Assembly: GCA_023053685.1 (NCBI GenBank)
Contig: JALIGW010000002.1
Span: forward strand, 249,806,856 to 249,870,855
DNA: 64,000 nt
Direction: 5' to 3'
DNA from: Diadophis punctatus similis
Lineage: Eukaryota; Chordata; Lepidosauria; Squamata; Dipsadidae
The notes below the pieces were generated by a model. The model was not told the origin of the DNA and searched no databases. It worked only from the letters and a program-made list of their open reading frames with translations. Below, piece by piece: positions 24,480 through 38,105 of this stretch (position 1 is its first letter; every line of letters starts with the position of its first letter). A program made the position numbers and the translations under genes.

Positions 24480-27002
24480 ATGGCACAAGAACAGTCAACT
24501 AGCTTATCCCTGATAACCAGGTTAGATGGAACTAACTATGTTTCCTGGTCTATGAAGTGCAGCTTACTTTTGCGTAAAGAAGCATTATGGACTGTGGTTA
24601 ATAATCCACCTGATATAACAGCTTGGGATCCAACAAATGATGAAGATAAGAAGAAAATAGCTGCCTTTAACTGGGATAATGAAAAGGCTCTTAGTATTAT
24701 TGGACTGACACTGAGTGATCAGCAACTGGTCCATATTCATGGTGAAGATTCTGCTGCCAAGTGTTGGAGTACCTTAAAGAGACTTTATGTTCGTGATAGT
24801 GTTGGTGCGCACATACACCTTACACGTAAACTGTTCAGAGCATGTTTGTTAAAAGGTGGTGACATGTTAGCTCATTTGGAGTTTATGAAGAGAACATTAC
24901 AAGAGCTACATGAAAAAGAACTGATTTTCTCAGAGTTGCATCAAGTTTATATTATTCTTTCTTCTTTGGATGACTCTTATGATGATTATGTGTCTTCACT
25001 GGAAGTTTTGACCAGAGATGAACTGACATTGACTGGCATAATAGGAAGACTGTTAGAAGAGTCTAGAAGAAGGCAAGATAGAAAACAACTGAGAGAGAAA
25101 CAACCACAGGAAGAACCACAGAGAGAGAAACAACCACAATCTTCAACTGCCTATATTGTTAGAAAATGTTATTCTTGTGGGGCTAAGGGTCATATAGCCA
25201 GATTCTGTAAAAAGGGTAAAAAGCAGAATGCTAGTAATATGCAGAGAGCTTATAATGATGTTAGTGCAGCTATATCAAGTACAAATAAAAATGTAAGCCA
25301 TGATATCTGGATAATAGACAGTGGAGCATCTCAGTGTATAACTAAAAGTAAAGAGAGATTTGTTAATATGACTAAAAGTAACCAGCATGTATCATTAGCA
25401 AATGGCTGGAAATTGAGAGTATCTGGAGAAGGTAATGCATATTGTTCATGTATTAATGAAAGTTTACCAATGTTATATGTACCTAACCTTATATATAACT
25501 TACTATCTGTGAGAGAATTGGTAAAAGCAGGGTTTGTGGTAACTTTTCAGGGAGATAAATGTTTAATTGAAAAACAAGGTAAAAGAGTTACTGCAAGATT
25601 GCATGATGGCTTATACACTATGCATGATAGTCCATTAAATAAGGCCAATTCAGTTTATGAAAATAGAAAGCCTCATGACGAATGTATTCATTTACTCCAT
25701 AGACGTATGGGACATTTGAATTTCAAAATTTTAAAGAAAACTGTTGAGTTATCTAATGGTATAAAATTAAAACCTTGTACAAGATATTTAAATTGTAATG
25801 CTTGCAATCAGGAAAAGAGCAAGGTAATTCCTGCAAACAGGTTAAATGGATTTAAAACCAAGGAACCATTAGAGGTTGTATTTGCTGATCTCATTGGCCC
25901 TAAGAAACCCAGTTTAGGTGGAGCCTGTTATATACTGAGCATAGTTGATCATTTTTCTAGATATGGTTTCTGTTATCTGATGAAATCAAAAACAGAAACA
26001 TATCAGCATTTTGTAAACTGGTTAAGGTTTGTTGAACGAAAAATGAATAAGAAACTGGTTAGTTTAGTAACAGATAACGGTACTGAGTTTACCAATAAGA
26101 GATTTGAAGATATGCTAAAGAGAGCTGGTATTGAACATAAGCGTTCTGCTCCTTTTCGGCCACAACATAATGCGCATATTGAACGTAGAGGTCAGACATT
26201 AGAGGCTATGTCTAGAACCATGATTTCAGATTCTGGTTTACCAGAAAGACTCTGGGGTGAAGCTATAATGTGTGCTAACCATGTTTTGAACAATGTAGTG
26301 AATGCAACAACTGGTGAATTGCCATTTACCCGTTGGTTTGGTAGGAAACCAAATCTTAGTTATTTGCATACATTTGGTGCACCAGCATGGGTGCATATTC
26401 CCACACAAGTAAGGCGAAAGGGACAACATAGAGCACGGAAATTATGTTTTGTAGGGTATGAATCTAATCATAGATCATTTAGATTCTGGGAGCCAGGTAC
26501 TACTAGAGTATATTGTAGTGCAAGTGCTAAATTCCTTGAGCATGTTGGATGGAGTAAACTGGAACAGGAATACAAGGAACAAGATAGTATTGTTGTTGAG
26601 GATCCATTGTTTCCTGATGATTCTGATAAGAATAGTACTGATGATAGGATAGTGAAAGAATCCTCAATAGAGGAATCATCTATGGAAAAACCATCTATGG
26701 ATGATGTAGAAGATACTTCGATAGGGGAGGAAAAGGGAGAGGAAATTCCAACAACTTGTACTAAATTGCCTAGGAGGTCAACTAGGGAGAGACGTCCACC
26801 TGATAGATATCAGGCAAGTATTGTATGCCAGATTAATGTGGAACCGTCTAATTATAACGAACTTAAGCTGTATCCAACAAAGGAACAGGTAGCTTGGCAG
26901 GAAGCTATGAATAAGGAATTAAAATCTTTAAAGGATCTTGAGATATATGAAGATGTAAAGTTACCACCAGGTGAGCGTGCAATAGGTTGCAGATGGGTGT
27001 AA
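24480..27002 (+). CDS. Copia gag-protease-integrase and start of RT (ends at a frameshift)
   Basis: The frame is open from 24411, but ATG 24480 has A at -3 and G at +4 and starts the conserved MAQEQ...RLDGTNYVSW gag region, so it is preferred. Residue positions are counted from 24411: gag core to about 250, CCHC knuckle CYSCGAKGHIARFC near 252, aspartic protease IIDSGAS near 300, integrase HHCC zinc site about 430-475, and integrase DDE with Asp in VFADLIG (about 490), Asp in VTDNGTEF (about 553) and Glu in HIERR (about 590). RT begins near 830 (WQEAMNKEL). The frame ends at TAA 27000-27002 just after GCRWV, inside RT, where a small indel shifts the frame. The proteins make the virus-like particle, mature it and integrate the cDNA. 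Confidence 0.93.
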   Translation: MAQEQSTSLSLITRLDGTNYVSWSMKCSLLLRKEALWTVVNNPPDITAWDPTNDEDKKKIAAFNWDNEKALSIIGLTLSDQQLVHIHGEDSAAKCWSTLKRLYVRDSVGAHIHLTRKLFRACLLKGGDMLAHLEFMKRTLQELHEKELIFSELHQVYIILSSLDDSYDDYVSSLEVLTRDELTLTGIIGRLLEESRRRQDRKQLREKQPQEEPQREKQPQSSTAYIVRKCYSCGAKGHIARFCKKGKKQNASNMQRAYNDVSAAISSTNKNVSHDIWIIDSGASQCITKSKERFVNMTKSNQHVSLANGWKLRVSGEGNAYCSCINESLPMLYVPNLIYNLLSVRELVKAGFVVTFQGDKCLIEKQGKRVTARLHDGLYTMHDSPLNKANSVYENRKPHDECIHLLHRRMGHLNFKILKKTVELSNGIKLKPCTRYLNCNACNQEKSKVIPANRLNGFKTKEPLEVVFADLIGPKKPSLGGACYILSIVDHFSRYGFCYLMKSKTETYQHFVNWLRFVERKMNKKLVSLVTDNGTEFTNKRFEDMLKRAGIEHKRSAPFRPQHNAHIERRGQTLEAMSRTMISDSGLPERLWGEAIMCANHVLNNVVNATTGELPFTRWFGRKPNLSYLHTFGAPAWVHIPTQVRRKGQHRARKLCFVGYESNHRSFRFWEPGTTRVYCSASAKFLEHVGWSKLEQEYKEQDSIVVEDPLFPDDSDKNSTDDRIVKESSIEESSMEKPSMDDVEDTSIGEEKGEEIPTTCTKLPRRSTRERRPPDRYQASIVCQINVEPSNYNELKLYPTKEQVAWQEAMNKELKSLKDLEIYEDVKLPPGERAIGCRWV

Positions 27003-28368
27003 ATTAAAGACTGGTGTGGATGGCACTGTTACCAATAAAGCAAGATTAGTTGCTCAGGGATTTGCTCAATCAGATAAGGATTATGATGAGGTATTTGCAC
27101 CTAGTCTGAGAGCAAATACATTGAGAGGAGCATTAGTTTGGGCAGCTAAAAATAAATGCATAATTAATCATGTAGATGTCGAAACTGCATATCTACATGC
27201 ACCTTTACAACACACCATTTATATGAGAAAGCCATTAGGTTTAAATGATGATGGAAAAAATGATTATTGGAAATTAAAGAAAAGTCTTTATGGTTTAAAG
27301 CAATCAGGTTATGAATGGAATAAATGCATTGTAAAAGAATTAGTTTCCATGGATTTTAAAGCTGGTATAGCTGATCCTTGTTTATTTAGGAGAGAGAAAG
27401 ATGGTTTGATTTCTCTGTTGCTATTATTTACAGATGATATAGCGATTATAACAAAGACTGAACAAGAAGCAAATGATATTGTTTCTGAATTACAAAGAAA
27501 GTTCAAGATTAGAAATTTAGGAGAAATTAAACATTATTTGGGTCTCGATATAATGAAGACAAATAGAGGATTCAAAATTTCGCAAGCTAAGAAGATTAGC
27601 CAATTGTTAAAAAGATATAACCTGGAGAATTGTAAAACTGCTAAGACACCAATGGATCAGGGATTTACAAATAGTGATAGTAAATGTCCTGTGTTTGATA
27701 AGGAGATATATCAGTCTCTAATTGGTAGTCTCTCATATTTGAGTAATTGGTCTAGACCAGATATATCTTATAGCGTAAATCAACTGGCTAGATATAATGC
27801 TGAACCAAATGAAAGGCATTGGCAAGCAGCTAAACGAATACTTAGATACCTAAAGCACACAATACATTATTCTTTATATTTAGAACCGAGAAATGAATTA
27901 GTGTTAACTGCATATGCTGATGCAAGTTTTGCTACTGATGCAATGACTCGCAAATCAACATCAGGTATAGTGGTAATGTTGGGTAATGCTTTAATAGGGT
28001 GGAAATCTATTAGGCAACAACATATTAGTTTATCCACTATGGAAGCAGAATTCTCAAGTTTATCATTAATGTGTACAGAATTGGTGTATTATAAACAATT
28101 GTTAAAGGATATAGGAATTACTGTACAGGAGCCATTTATCGTGTATGAAGACAATCAATCTGCCATTAGTATGGCTAATAGTTTAGCTGTGAAAACAAGG
28201 TCGAAACATACTGATTTGAGATATCTGAATGTTAGACAATGTGTTCAAAATAAAATGGTTAAGTTGGAATACTGCATGACTGAACAGAATATTGCAGATC
28301 ATTTTACTAAAGCGCAAGGTGCAATTAAACACAAAGAGTGTTGTGAAAACTATGGTTTAAAGATGTAA
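27001..28368 (+). pseudogene. Copia reverse transcriptase and RNase H (out of frame with gag-pol start)
   Basis: Continues pol one frame away from the preceding reading frame with no start codon of its own. RT motif A is VDVETAYLHAPL, motif B SLYGLKQSGYEW, and the catalytic motif C reads FTDD where copia elements usually have YVDD. RNase H follows with Asp in AYADASFA, Glu in STMEAEF and Asp in YEDNQSA, ending in KHTDLRYLNVRQ and HFTKA. All catalytic acids are present and no other stop is seen in about 455 codons, so the only visible defect is the break near 27000. Confidence 0.92.
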
Positions 28369-28390
28369 GGTATTATATATTGATCTACCC

Positions 28391-28401
28391 AAAGGGGAGA
28401 A
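28391..28401 (+). promoter_or_regulatory. Copia polypurine tract
   Basis: AAAGGGGAGAA lies directly against the 3' LTR, the expected second-strand primer. Confidence 0.85.
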
Positions 28402-28874
28402 TGTTAGGTCTCTGACCATAACTAATATTGGATAGAACAATATATGTTTTAGCTTTTAACAGATATGTCTGTTTAGCTTAGGTGTTGCAGAATGCCACAA
28501 GAGGGAGCTAGAGTTCATAGCTTATTCCTCTGGGAGTCCCTCTCTGTTTGTCTTTGCTCTCTACTACTTAGTGTAGTCTCTGCTACTCATTAGAGCAAGG
28601 CCTAGAGTATGTATGCTCTGCATTTCTCTCTGTGTTGTAGTTATGTATTATAGCTAAAATGTATTTGTACTGGATAATACTTGGATTGTTATTATGACTA
28701 TTAAGTGTATGACTTTGGACTGTTTATAGGAACATGCTATTTCTTAAAGTAAACTTTAACTCAAGTTAGTGTATCTGTGTGTGGCTGAGTACTTATTCAC
28801 AACTGATCTCAATCTAAACGTTTCTGTATGCACAACCTTGGTAACACAAGGAATACTCTGCTAATCCATTAACA
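28402..28874 (+). repeat. Copia 3' LTR (473 bp)
   Basis: Same length as the 5' LTR with one mismatch, and followed by the second GTCTC. Confidence 0.97.
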
Positions 28875-28879
28875 GTCTC

Positions 28880-28955
28880 CTTCTTGAGCAGGGGCTGGAT
28901 TAGAAGATCTCCAAGATCGTTTTGAATTCTATTATTCTTTTCTGTTGATATGATA
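28880..28955 (+). mobile_element. CR1 3' tail, right part, unit B
   Basis: CTTCTTGAGCAGGGGCTGGATTAG and the ATTCTATTATTC tail continue the CR1 end that the copia element split. Confidence 0.75.
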
Positions 28956-29274
28956 TTTTTATGTCCTGATAAGTAAAACCAAAGATATCAAAGAGGATAT
29001 AGTTTCTTTTTCACTTGACTGTATTTGAAAACAACCCTCTGCACTGCTAAGAATTTGTGATTGACCCAGTCAACAAGTTAATTTCATCATTGAATGGACA
29101 TTCAAACTTGGGTCTGGGTAGTCTTCCATGTGTCATGACTAATGTAAGAGCTTCTTTGGGTATTGTGGCATGTTTGCTTTTTCATTGTAATGTAACACTT
29201 TTTCTCTTTTTCTCATCTTTTTGTGCAACCATTTCATGTACAATTAAAGATAATTTTTTATTTGAATCTTATAG

Positions 29275-30993
<1,719 letters not shown>

Positions 30994-31105
30994 GTAATTG
31001 ACAATATAAATTGATTAAATTAAATAGAATTTGCCTGGTTTTTTTGTAGGCAAATATGTAATGGTGTTAGATGGGGAAGAGCAAAGAAAAAGATGGAACT
31101 TATTA
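30994..31105 (+). other. ZNF2 3' flank, left of the nested insertions
   Basis: Matches 62702-62813. It continues without loss at 44577 after the TA-flanked element, which confirms that element's boundaries. Confidence 0.7.
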
Positions 31106-32537
31106 CCGTATTTTTTGGAGTATAAGACGCACCGAAGTATAAGACGCACCTTAGTTTTGGGGGAGGAAAACAAGGGAAAAAGGCCTCTGCCTCCAAGCAA
31201 TTTGCCAAACAGCAAACAGCACAGATGATATACAATGTTTGCTGTGTATTTCTGTGCATGTGTGCCAGACCCATAGAAATAGCAAAGCATGGGAGAAATG
31301 TACATTATGCCAGAAAGTTTTCTTAAATGTAGTCACACTAACTCTTCCAATTATTTAAATAGATCTACTCCAAGGTAACTAAACTCTAAATACTAAACAG
31401 GACACTGTTACATTTCAGACTGTAGTTGTACAGAGCTGTTAAAATTAATTAAAATTTCTGGAAATATACATTATTCTCTATTATTTAAAAGAAGATACAA
31501 TAGCATTGGGCCTCTTCAGAGCAAGCATTTATTTTAAAAAGCTTCTTTATTTTGTTAAGTTGTCTAGATTTACAGGGATCTCCAACCTTGGCAACTTTAA
31601 GACTTGTGGACTTCAACTCCCAGAATTCCACAGCCAGCAAAGCTAACAAAGTTGGCTGTTGAATTCTGGGAGTTGAAGTCCACAAGTCTTTTTTTATTAA
31701 AAAGTTTTAATAGTATAAAGTACAGACATTTTTCTCTTTTCTCCCCCCCTTCCCCCCTCCACGCTTCCCACCCCTCTTACCCTCCCCTCCACCCACCTCC
31801 CGACTTCCCAGAAAAAGCACAAGGTATAATTTCAAAAAAACATAGAGCTAAAATATGCTAGAAAATTATTAATTCGAAAATTTTTCTAATTCTTAACTCC
31901 TTATTACTCAAAAACTTAAAACCATAATCTAAAAATTAAACATTTATCATTAATAAACTATTTGGGTCTTCTTAATCTGATACTTTTTTTGAATATTATC
32001 AGTCCACCTGTTCCATTCCAATATATATCTTTCATTTGAATGATCCTTAAGATATGATGAAATTTTTGCCATTTCAGCCAAATGTGTAACTTTTAGTGTC
32101 CATTCTTCAATAGTAGGCATATCTTCCTTCTTCCAGTACTGTGCCACCAGTAGCCTGGCAGCTGTTATTAAATTCAAAATCAAGTTAGTCTCTGTAACAG
32201 AACAATCCGTGGTTATTCCAAACAAAAAGAACTGTGGTGTGAACTTGATCTTTTTCTTTAAAATGTTTTGTATAATCCACCATATTTTTATCCCAAAAGC
32301 CTTGATTTTTTTACAAGTCCACCAAATATGGAAATATGTAGCATCATCACATTCGCATCTCCAACATTTAGGTTGTAAAGTTGGGTACATACAAGCTAGT
32401 TTTTTTGGGTCTAGGTGCCATCTGTTAAATATTTTATAAAAATTTTCTCTTAAATTTTGAGCCTGTGTAAATTTAACATTTCTAACCCATATCTTTTCCC
32501 ATGTTTCCATCATTATAGGTTCTCCAATATTTTGAGC

Positions 32538-32701
32538 CAGGGGTGAAATCCCGCATGCACAGAGGGAAAAATAACCCAAATGGCGGCGTTCAGCCGGGCC
32601 GGGGAAGCGGGCAGGAGAAGCTCCGCGCCGTGACCGCCATCAGTTCCATCGGCTATACGCCGAAGGACTGGCCCGGCCGAACCGGGAGGATTTCACCCCT
32701 G
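32538..32701. mobile_element. hAT MITE, 164 bp, inside outer L1 ORF2
   Basis: Perfect 14-bp inverted ends CAGGGGTGAAATCC / GGATTTCACCCCTG with a perfect 8-bp duplication TTTTGAGC (32530-32537 and 32702-32709). The interior is CpG-rich. The L1 frame continues across it (MIKWAQN on one side, IGEPIMMETW on the other), confirming the exact boundaries. Confidence 0.95.
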
Positions 32702-33283
32702 TTTTGAGCCCATTTTATCATGCAATCCTTAACTAATTCTGTTTCTGAATCTAGTTCCAGTAATATATTGTACAGTCTTTTTATGTGCATTGGGCCCTTA
32801 TTTTTTATTTGTTGTATCAAATTATCATCATTCTTCCCGATACCAGTTTTTTTATCATCTCTCCATCTAGCCTGTAATTGTCCATATTGAAACCAAGTTC
32901 TGATTATTTCTTCTTCTCTTAATTTCTCCATTGGTTTTAGTTGTTCATGAAGAAGTTCTTTGTATGTAATCTTTTTTTTAAAATAGTTTTTATTTGATAT
33001 ATAAACATTAAAAAAGACATACATACATTAAAGACGACATTATATGTACATATATACATATAAACTTTTACGATAAACATCTTCACATTTGCCCTCTTCT
33101 TTATATATTTTCTATACGACTGTATCTATCTATGCATATAACGTTTCTGTTTTCATTTTTATCTAATTATGAATTAGTTATAAATTAATAGATATATACA
33201 TATATTTATAATAATTATTCTTATTTGTTGTTCTGTAGATTGGTGAGTTATACATTGTAATTTATCTATCAGTCTAAACGTTT

Positions 33284-36200
33284 CTATGTTTCTGTCTTTC
33301 CATTTCTCTTTTCTAGCCAATTATAAAAAAGGTTCCAAGTTTCAAAGAATTCTGAGTTTTCTTTCTGTTTCAGTTCTAATGTTAGTTTGTCCAGTTCTGC
33401 GCATTCTAGAATTTTTTTTATTGTTATGTTCTCTGTCGGTACATCACCTTGTTTCCAGTGTTGTGATAGTGTTATTCTTGCCGCTGTTAATATATGGGTT
33501 ATGATATACCAGTGTTTCTTTTCTATATTTTGCTCCAACATCCCTAACAAGAAGATTTCCGGTTTAAACATTATTTTTAGGTTGGTTATTTCTTGAAGCC
33601 AGGTGTGTATTGTTTGCCAAAATCTTTTAGTTTTAGGGCAGGTCCACCACATGTGATAATACGTTCCATTTTTATATGGGCACTTCCAACATTTGGGGTT
33701 CATGTTTGGGTACATTCTGGCCAATCTCGCTGGTGGAAGGTGCCATCTATAATACATTTTATAAGTATTTTCCTTGTATGCAATTGATTTGGTTATTTTC
33801 AAATTTTTAGTCCAGATTTCCTCCCAATGTTCCAAATTTACTTCATATCCAAAATTTTTAGTCCAACTGGTCAAATTTCCTTTAACCGTTTCTTTTTTCA
33901 TTTTACAATTTATTAAGAATTTATAGATTTTTGTTATCTTTTTTTCTGGTCCCAATAAGATTTTGTCTAATTCTGATTTCTTTTTGGCTATTCCAAATTT
34001 TTTCTTGTCCTCTTGTAATCTGGTTTTAATTTGGTAATATGGCCACCAATCCATTCCATTTCCTTGTTCTTTTAGGGTTTGAATCTCTTTTAAATTTCCT
34101 TGTTCATCTAGTAATTCTTCATATTTGACCATTTTATGTATGTCTGTTGTAGTAGGGTAAGTAATCGCCTCCATAGATGAGAACCATATCGGAATTTCTT
34201 TGTATTGTTGGTGTTTTATTTTATTCCATATATTGTATAGTGCCTCTCTAATTTTGTGTTTTTGGAAGTAGGAGTGAGTTTTATGTTTCCCGTCCCATAT
34301 AAAGCCATGCCATCCTACCTGTAGATCATGTCCCTCGAGAGTTAGTATTCTTTTATTGTTAATTTTGATCCAATCTGTTACCCACTGTAGTGTTGCTGCT
34401 TGGTAGTAAGTTTCCCATTCTGGGAGTCCAAAGCCCCCTTGCTCTTTATTTTGTTGTAAATATTTTAATTTACTTCTTGCCTTTTTCCCTGCCCAGATAA
34501 ATTTAGATGTCATTTTATTTAGGTTGTCAAAATATTTTCTGTCTAATTTAATTGGTATCGTTTGGAACAAATATAGTAGTTTTGGTAATACTGACATTTT
34601 AATCATCGAAATCCTCCCTATTAATGAGATAGGTAATTTAGTCCATTTTTCCAAATCTTTTTCTATTTGTTTATTCAATTCTATGTAATTATCGTTCTTA
34701 ATTGTTGTACATTTAGCCGTTAGTGTTATACCTAAATATTTAATTTTTTTGACAACTTGAATATCCAATTTCTCTTCTAACTCTTGGATTTGTTTATTTG
34801 GCAAGTTTTTTGTTATTATTTTAGTTTTAGTTTTATTAATTTTTAGGCCTGCTACTTTTCCAAATTTATTTATTTCTTCTACTAATTTTGGTCCCACCTC
34901 TATAGGGTTTTCCATATTGAAGACCATGTCGTCTGCAAAGGCTTGAAGTTTGTATTCTTGTCCTCTAATTTTGAGTCCTTCAATGCTTGGGTTTTGCCTA
35001 ATTTGTTGTAGTAGCGTTTCTAATGTAAATATAAATAGCAAAGGGGACAGTAGGCATCCCTGTCGTACTCCTTTTTGAATGTCGAATTTATCCGTTGTGT
35101 CTTGATTTATAATTATTTTAGCTGTTTGTTTTGAATATATAGCTCTAATCATCCTAATGTATTTGGGGCCAAAATTTGTGATCTCTAGTTTTTTAATGAG
35201 AAAATCCCAATTTAGATTGTCAAATGCTTTTTGGGCGTTGAGGAACATGAGAGCTACAGGTTTTCCTGGATTTGCCTCATAATATTCTAATATATCTATG
35301 ATCGTTCTCGTGTTATTTCTGATGTTTCTGTTTGGGAGGAAACCGTTTTGGTCGGGGTGTATGTTTTTGTTGATTATATTTTTTAGTCTTTCTGCCATTA
35401 TGGTCATAAAGATCTTATAGTCCACATTCAACAGCAAGATTGGCCTGTAGTTTTGTATCCTCTGTTTTTCTGTTTTATCTCTTGGAATTAATGATATTGT
35501 TGATTCTGCCCATGATTTTGGAATTTCCCCTTTATCTAGGACTTCATTGTATGTTGCTAATAATAGTTGTTTAATAGAATTCTGTAATTGTTTGTAACAT
35601 TCCGCTGGTATGCCATCTGGTCCTGGTGTTTTGTTATTTTTTTGTTTTTTTATAGCTTTTTCTAATTCTAAGGGTGTTATTTCTTCATCTAGTATGTTTC
35701 TATCTAATTCTGTTATTGGTGTATCTGTCCTCTTCCCTTATTTCCTCTTTTTTGTATAGTTCCCTAAAATATTTAATTATTATGTCTTTTTTGTCCTCTA
35801 TTGTTGTTTTTAATTCACCATTCTCATCCTCTAGTTGTTGTATATGTCTTTCTTCTCTTTCCTTTCGTAATTTATAGGCTAGCCACCTACCTGGCTTATT
35901 GGCATTTTCGAAATAGTTTTGTTTTGCTGTTCTAATTTTCTGTGCCACCTCTTCTTGTGTCAGTAGGTTAATTTTATGCTTAACTAGGGCCTTTTCTTCT
36001 CTAATTTTTTCATTTAGTGGTTCGATTTGTTGTCCATATTCTAGTTCTCCCATTTTCCTTTGTAACTCATTAATTTGTTTATTTTTATTTTTGTTTCTCC
36101 TTATGGTATATGTTGTGATTCTTATATATGCTTTTGCGGTATCCCATATATTTTGAATCGTAGTGTCGGTATTCCAATTTTCCTTCATAAAGAAGGCTAG

Positions 36201-36997
36201 CTCTTTTTCCATATAGTTAATATAATCTTTTTCTTTTAATATAGCCTGGTTCATAAACCATCTGTTATTTGCCCTTTTCCTCCCTTTTATTGTAAAGACT
36301 ATAGGATTGTGGTCCGCCCATATATTTGGTTTTATTTCGATTTCTTGTGTTTTATTCAGTATTTCTGTGTCTGCCCAAACCATATCTATCCTCGACCAGG
36401 AGTTCTGTGGGGTGGAATAATATGTGTATTGATTTTCGTGTGGGTGGTTTTCCCTCCATACATTTCTAAGGTTGAATTCCCTGGCCAAGTCAAAAAATTC
36501 ACGTGGTAATGTCTTTCTTTCATGGCATTTTTTATTTGCTGATTTATAGTCAAATTTGTTATCTGGTACAGCATTAAAATCTCCCACTATACATATGTTT
36601 CCTTTTTCTAGTTTAACTATTTGTTCATGCAGTTCTTTAAAGTATTCTTTTTGTTTACTGTTCGGTGCATAAATTATTATGAGTGACATTTTTTTGGTTT
36701 ATTGAAATTTCTATCATCAATATTCTGCCTTCATTATCCTGAAATACTTGTTTTGGTTGCAACCAGTCCTTAACATATACTGCAATTCCTCTCTTTTTTT
36801 GAGTCATCCAGTGATGTAAACAGTTTCCCTAGTTTTTGTACTTCTAATAATTTAACATGTTCTTTTTTAACGTGTACCTCTTGTAGACAGATTATATCTA
36901 AATTTTGCTTTTGTAGTTTATTGAACGTTTGTCTTCTTTTAATCGGCGAATTAATTCCATTTATGTTAAGTGATAGAATTTTGGCTACGTTTTCCAT
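33284..36997 (-). pseudogene. Inner L1 ORF2 (endonuclease and reverse transcriptase), three frameshifts
   Basis: About 1,238 codons from ATG 36997. The endonuclease shows LSLNINGINSP, LQEVH, GDFNAVPD, SRIDMVWAD and WADHNPIVF. RT shows ITELDRN then TPGPDGIPAE, RPILLLNVDYKIF, FLNAQKAFDNLNWDFL and the catalytic FADD. The Cys-rich end is CWKCPYKNGTYYHMWWTC. The frame breaks near 36797 and near 36690, both in runs of seven A, and near 35735; the 717-codon stretch from 35437 onward is open. Apart from these single-base-scale breaks the gene looks complete. Confidence 0.9.
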
Positions 36998-36998
36998 T

Positions 36999-38105
36999 TT
37001 ATTGTTTTGCTGCTGCCTTAGCTGTTCTTACACTTCGTGTTTCTATTTGGGTCTTGCTATGAACTTTCTCCAACTTCTCTCTTTCTTCTACACTTTGTTC
37101 CTCTTGACTTTGTGTTTCTAACTCAGTACTACTCTCTCCCTCTAGTTCTAAGTATTGCTCAATGAAGTGGTCTGCCTGCTCGAATGTGTCTATTCTTATT
37201 TTTTTATCTTTCCATGTAACCAGAAGTCCTTCTGGTACTAGCCATCTGAATGGTATTCCTTTTCTTATTAATTTTACTGAAAGATACTGGAAGTCTCTCC
37301 TTTTGTCTCTTATTCTTTTTGGTATCTGTTTCAAAACTGTAATGTCCTTTCCTTTATAGTTTATTTGTCCTGTTCTTGTAATTTTGTAAATCTCGTCTCT
37401 TATATGTTTTTTTGTGAATTTCACATGGATTTCTCTAGGTAGTTTGTGTTTCCTTATGTAGTTATTCTGGACTCTGTATATCTCATCAATGTTGGTTTTT
37501 ATTTCTTCCTTATCTACTTGGAGGACTTCTGCCAGGATTTCTGACATTAAACTCCGAGTATCTTCTTCCTTGTCTTCTAAAATATTTTGAAATCTGAGAT
37601 AATAGCTTGCTTTCTCGAACTCAAGCTGGGAGGTTGTCCTTTCTAACTCTCTATTTATCGTTCTCAGTCTTTCTTCTGCTGCATCCTGTCTTTTTTCTGC
37701 CTTCTCTGCTTTTTCCACTATTATTTTTATTTGTTGTTCGTGGTTAGCTACTATTTCTTGTATGCTTTCCATTCTACTATCTAATTTCTTGATATCTCCT
37801 TTGACCACCTCAAAATTCCCTTTCATTTCCTCATGGTTGTTTTCTATTGTTTCTTGTGTTTTTGTCATTTTCCCCTGTGATGCAAACATAAACTCCTGGA
37901 TTCTATTGAGTGAAGCCTGCATAGATTGTAAGGAAGGTGTCTGTCCCTGCTTCTTTACTGTCGTCATTTCTGTTAATAATTTTTGTCCTGCCAGTGATGG
38001 TGCAGTCGAGACTGCTTTCTTTACAGTTTTTGTCACCGTAGTCAAGGACATTTGTGCTTTTGTGAAAAAGTTATAGTTTTTAAAGAAATTGTTCCACACT
38101 TTCAT
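36999..38105 (-). CDS. Inner L1 ORF1 protein (368 aa)
   Basis: The frame is intact. A Ser/Thr/Lys-rich N-terminus is followed by a long coiled coil (about 95-170, rich in KAEKAEKRQDAAEERL-type heptads), an RRM-like segment (YYLRFQNILEDKEED, about 180) and the C-terminal domain (LPREIHVKFTKKHIRDEIYK, about 225). The tail beyond about 325 is Glu/Gln-rich. Its stop lies 2 bases from the ORF2 start, the tight spacing usual for L1. Confidence 0.9.
   Translation of the reverse strand: MKVWNNFFKNYNFFTKAQMSLTTVTKTVKKAVSTAPSLAGQKLLTEMTTVKKQGQTPSLQSMQASLNRIQEFMFASQGKMTKTQETIENNHEEMKGNFEVVKGDIKKLDSRMESIQEIVANHEQQIKIIVEKAEKAEKRQDAAEERLRTINRELERTTSQLEFEKASYYLRFQNILEDKEEDTRSLMSEILAEVLQVDKEEIKTNIDEIYRVQNNYIRKHKLPREIHVKFTKKHIRDEIYKITRTGQINYKGKDITVLKQIPKRIRDKRRDFQYLSVKLIRKGIPFRWLVPEGLLVTWKDKKIRIDTFEQADHFIEQYLELEGESSTELETQSQEEQSVEEREKLEKVHSKTQIETRSVRTAKAAAKQ

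Larger units (their letters stand above)
23910..28879 (+). mobile_element. Complete Ty1/copia LTR retrotransposon with target duplication
   Basis: The 5-bp duplication GTCTC lies at 23910-23914 and 28875-28879; the uninterrupted site is visible in units A (9255) and C (59935). The element (23915-28874, 4960 bp) has LTR, half-tRNA primer site, gag-protease-integrase-RT-RNase H in the copia order, polypurine tract and LTR. The integrase-before-RT order defines Ty1/copia (Pseudoviridae). The LTRs differ at one position in 473, so insertion was recent. Confidence 0.97.

Noticed and set aside
23915..28874. The copia element as an endogenous retrovirus
   Set aside because: Integrase precedes RT, no envelope frame exists, and the primer site is a half-tRNA type, all as in Ty1/copia.
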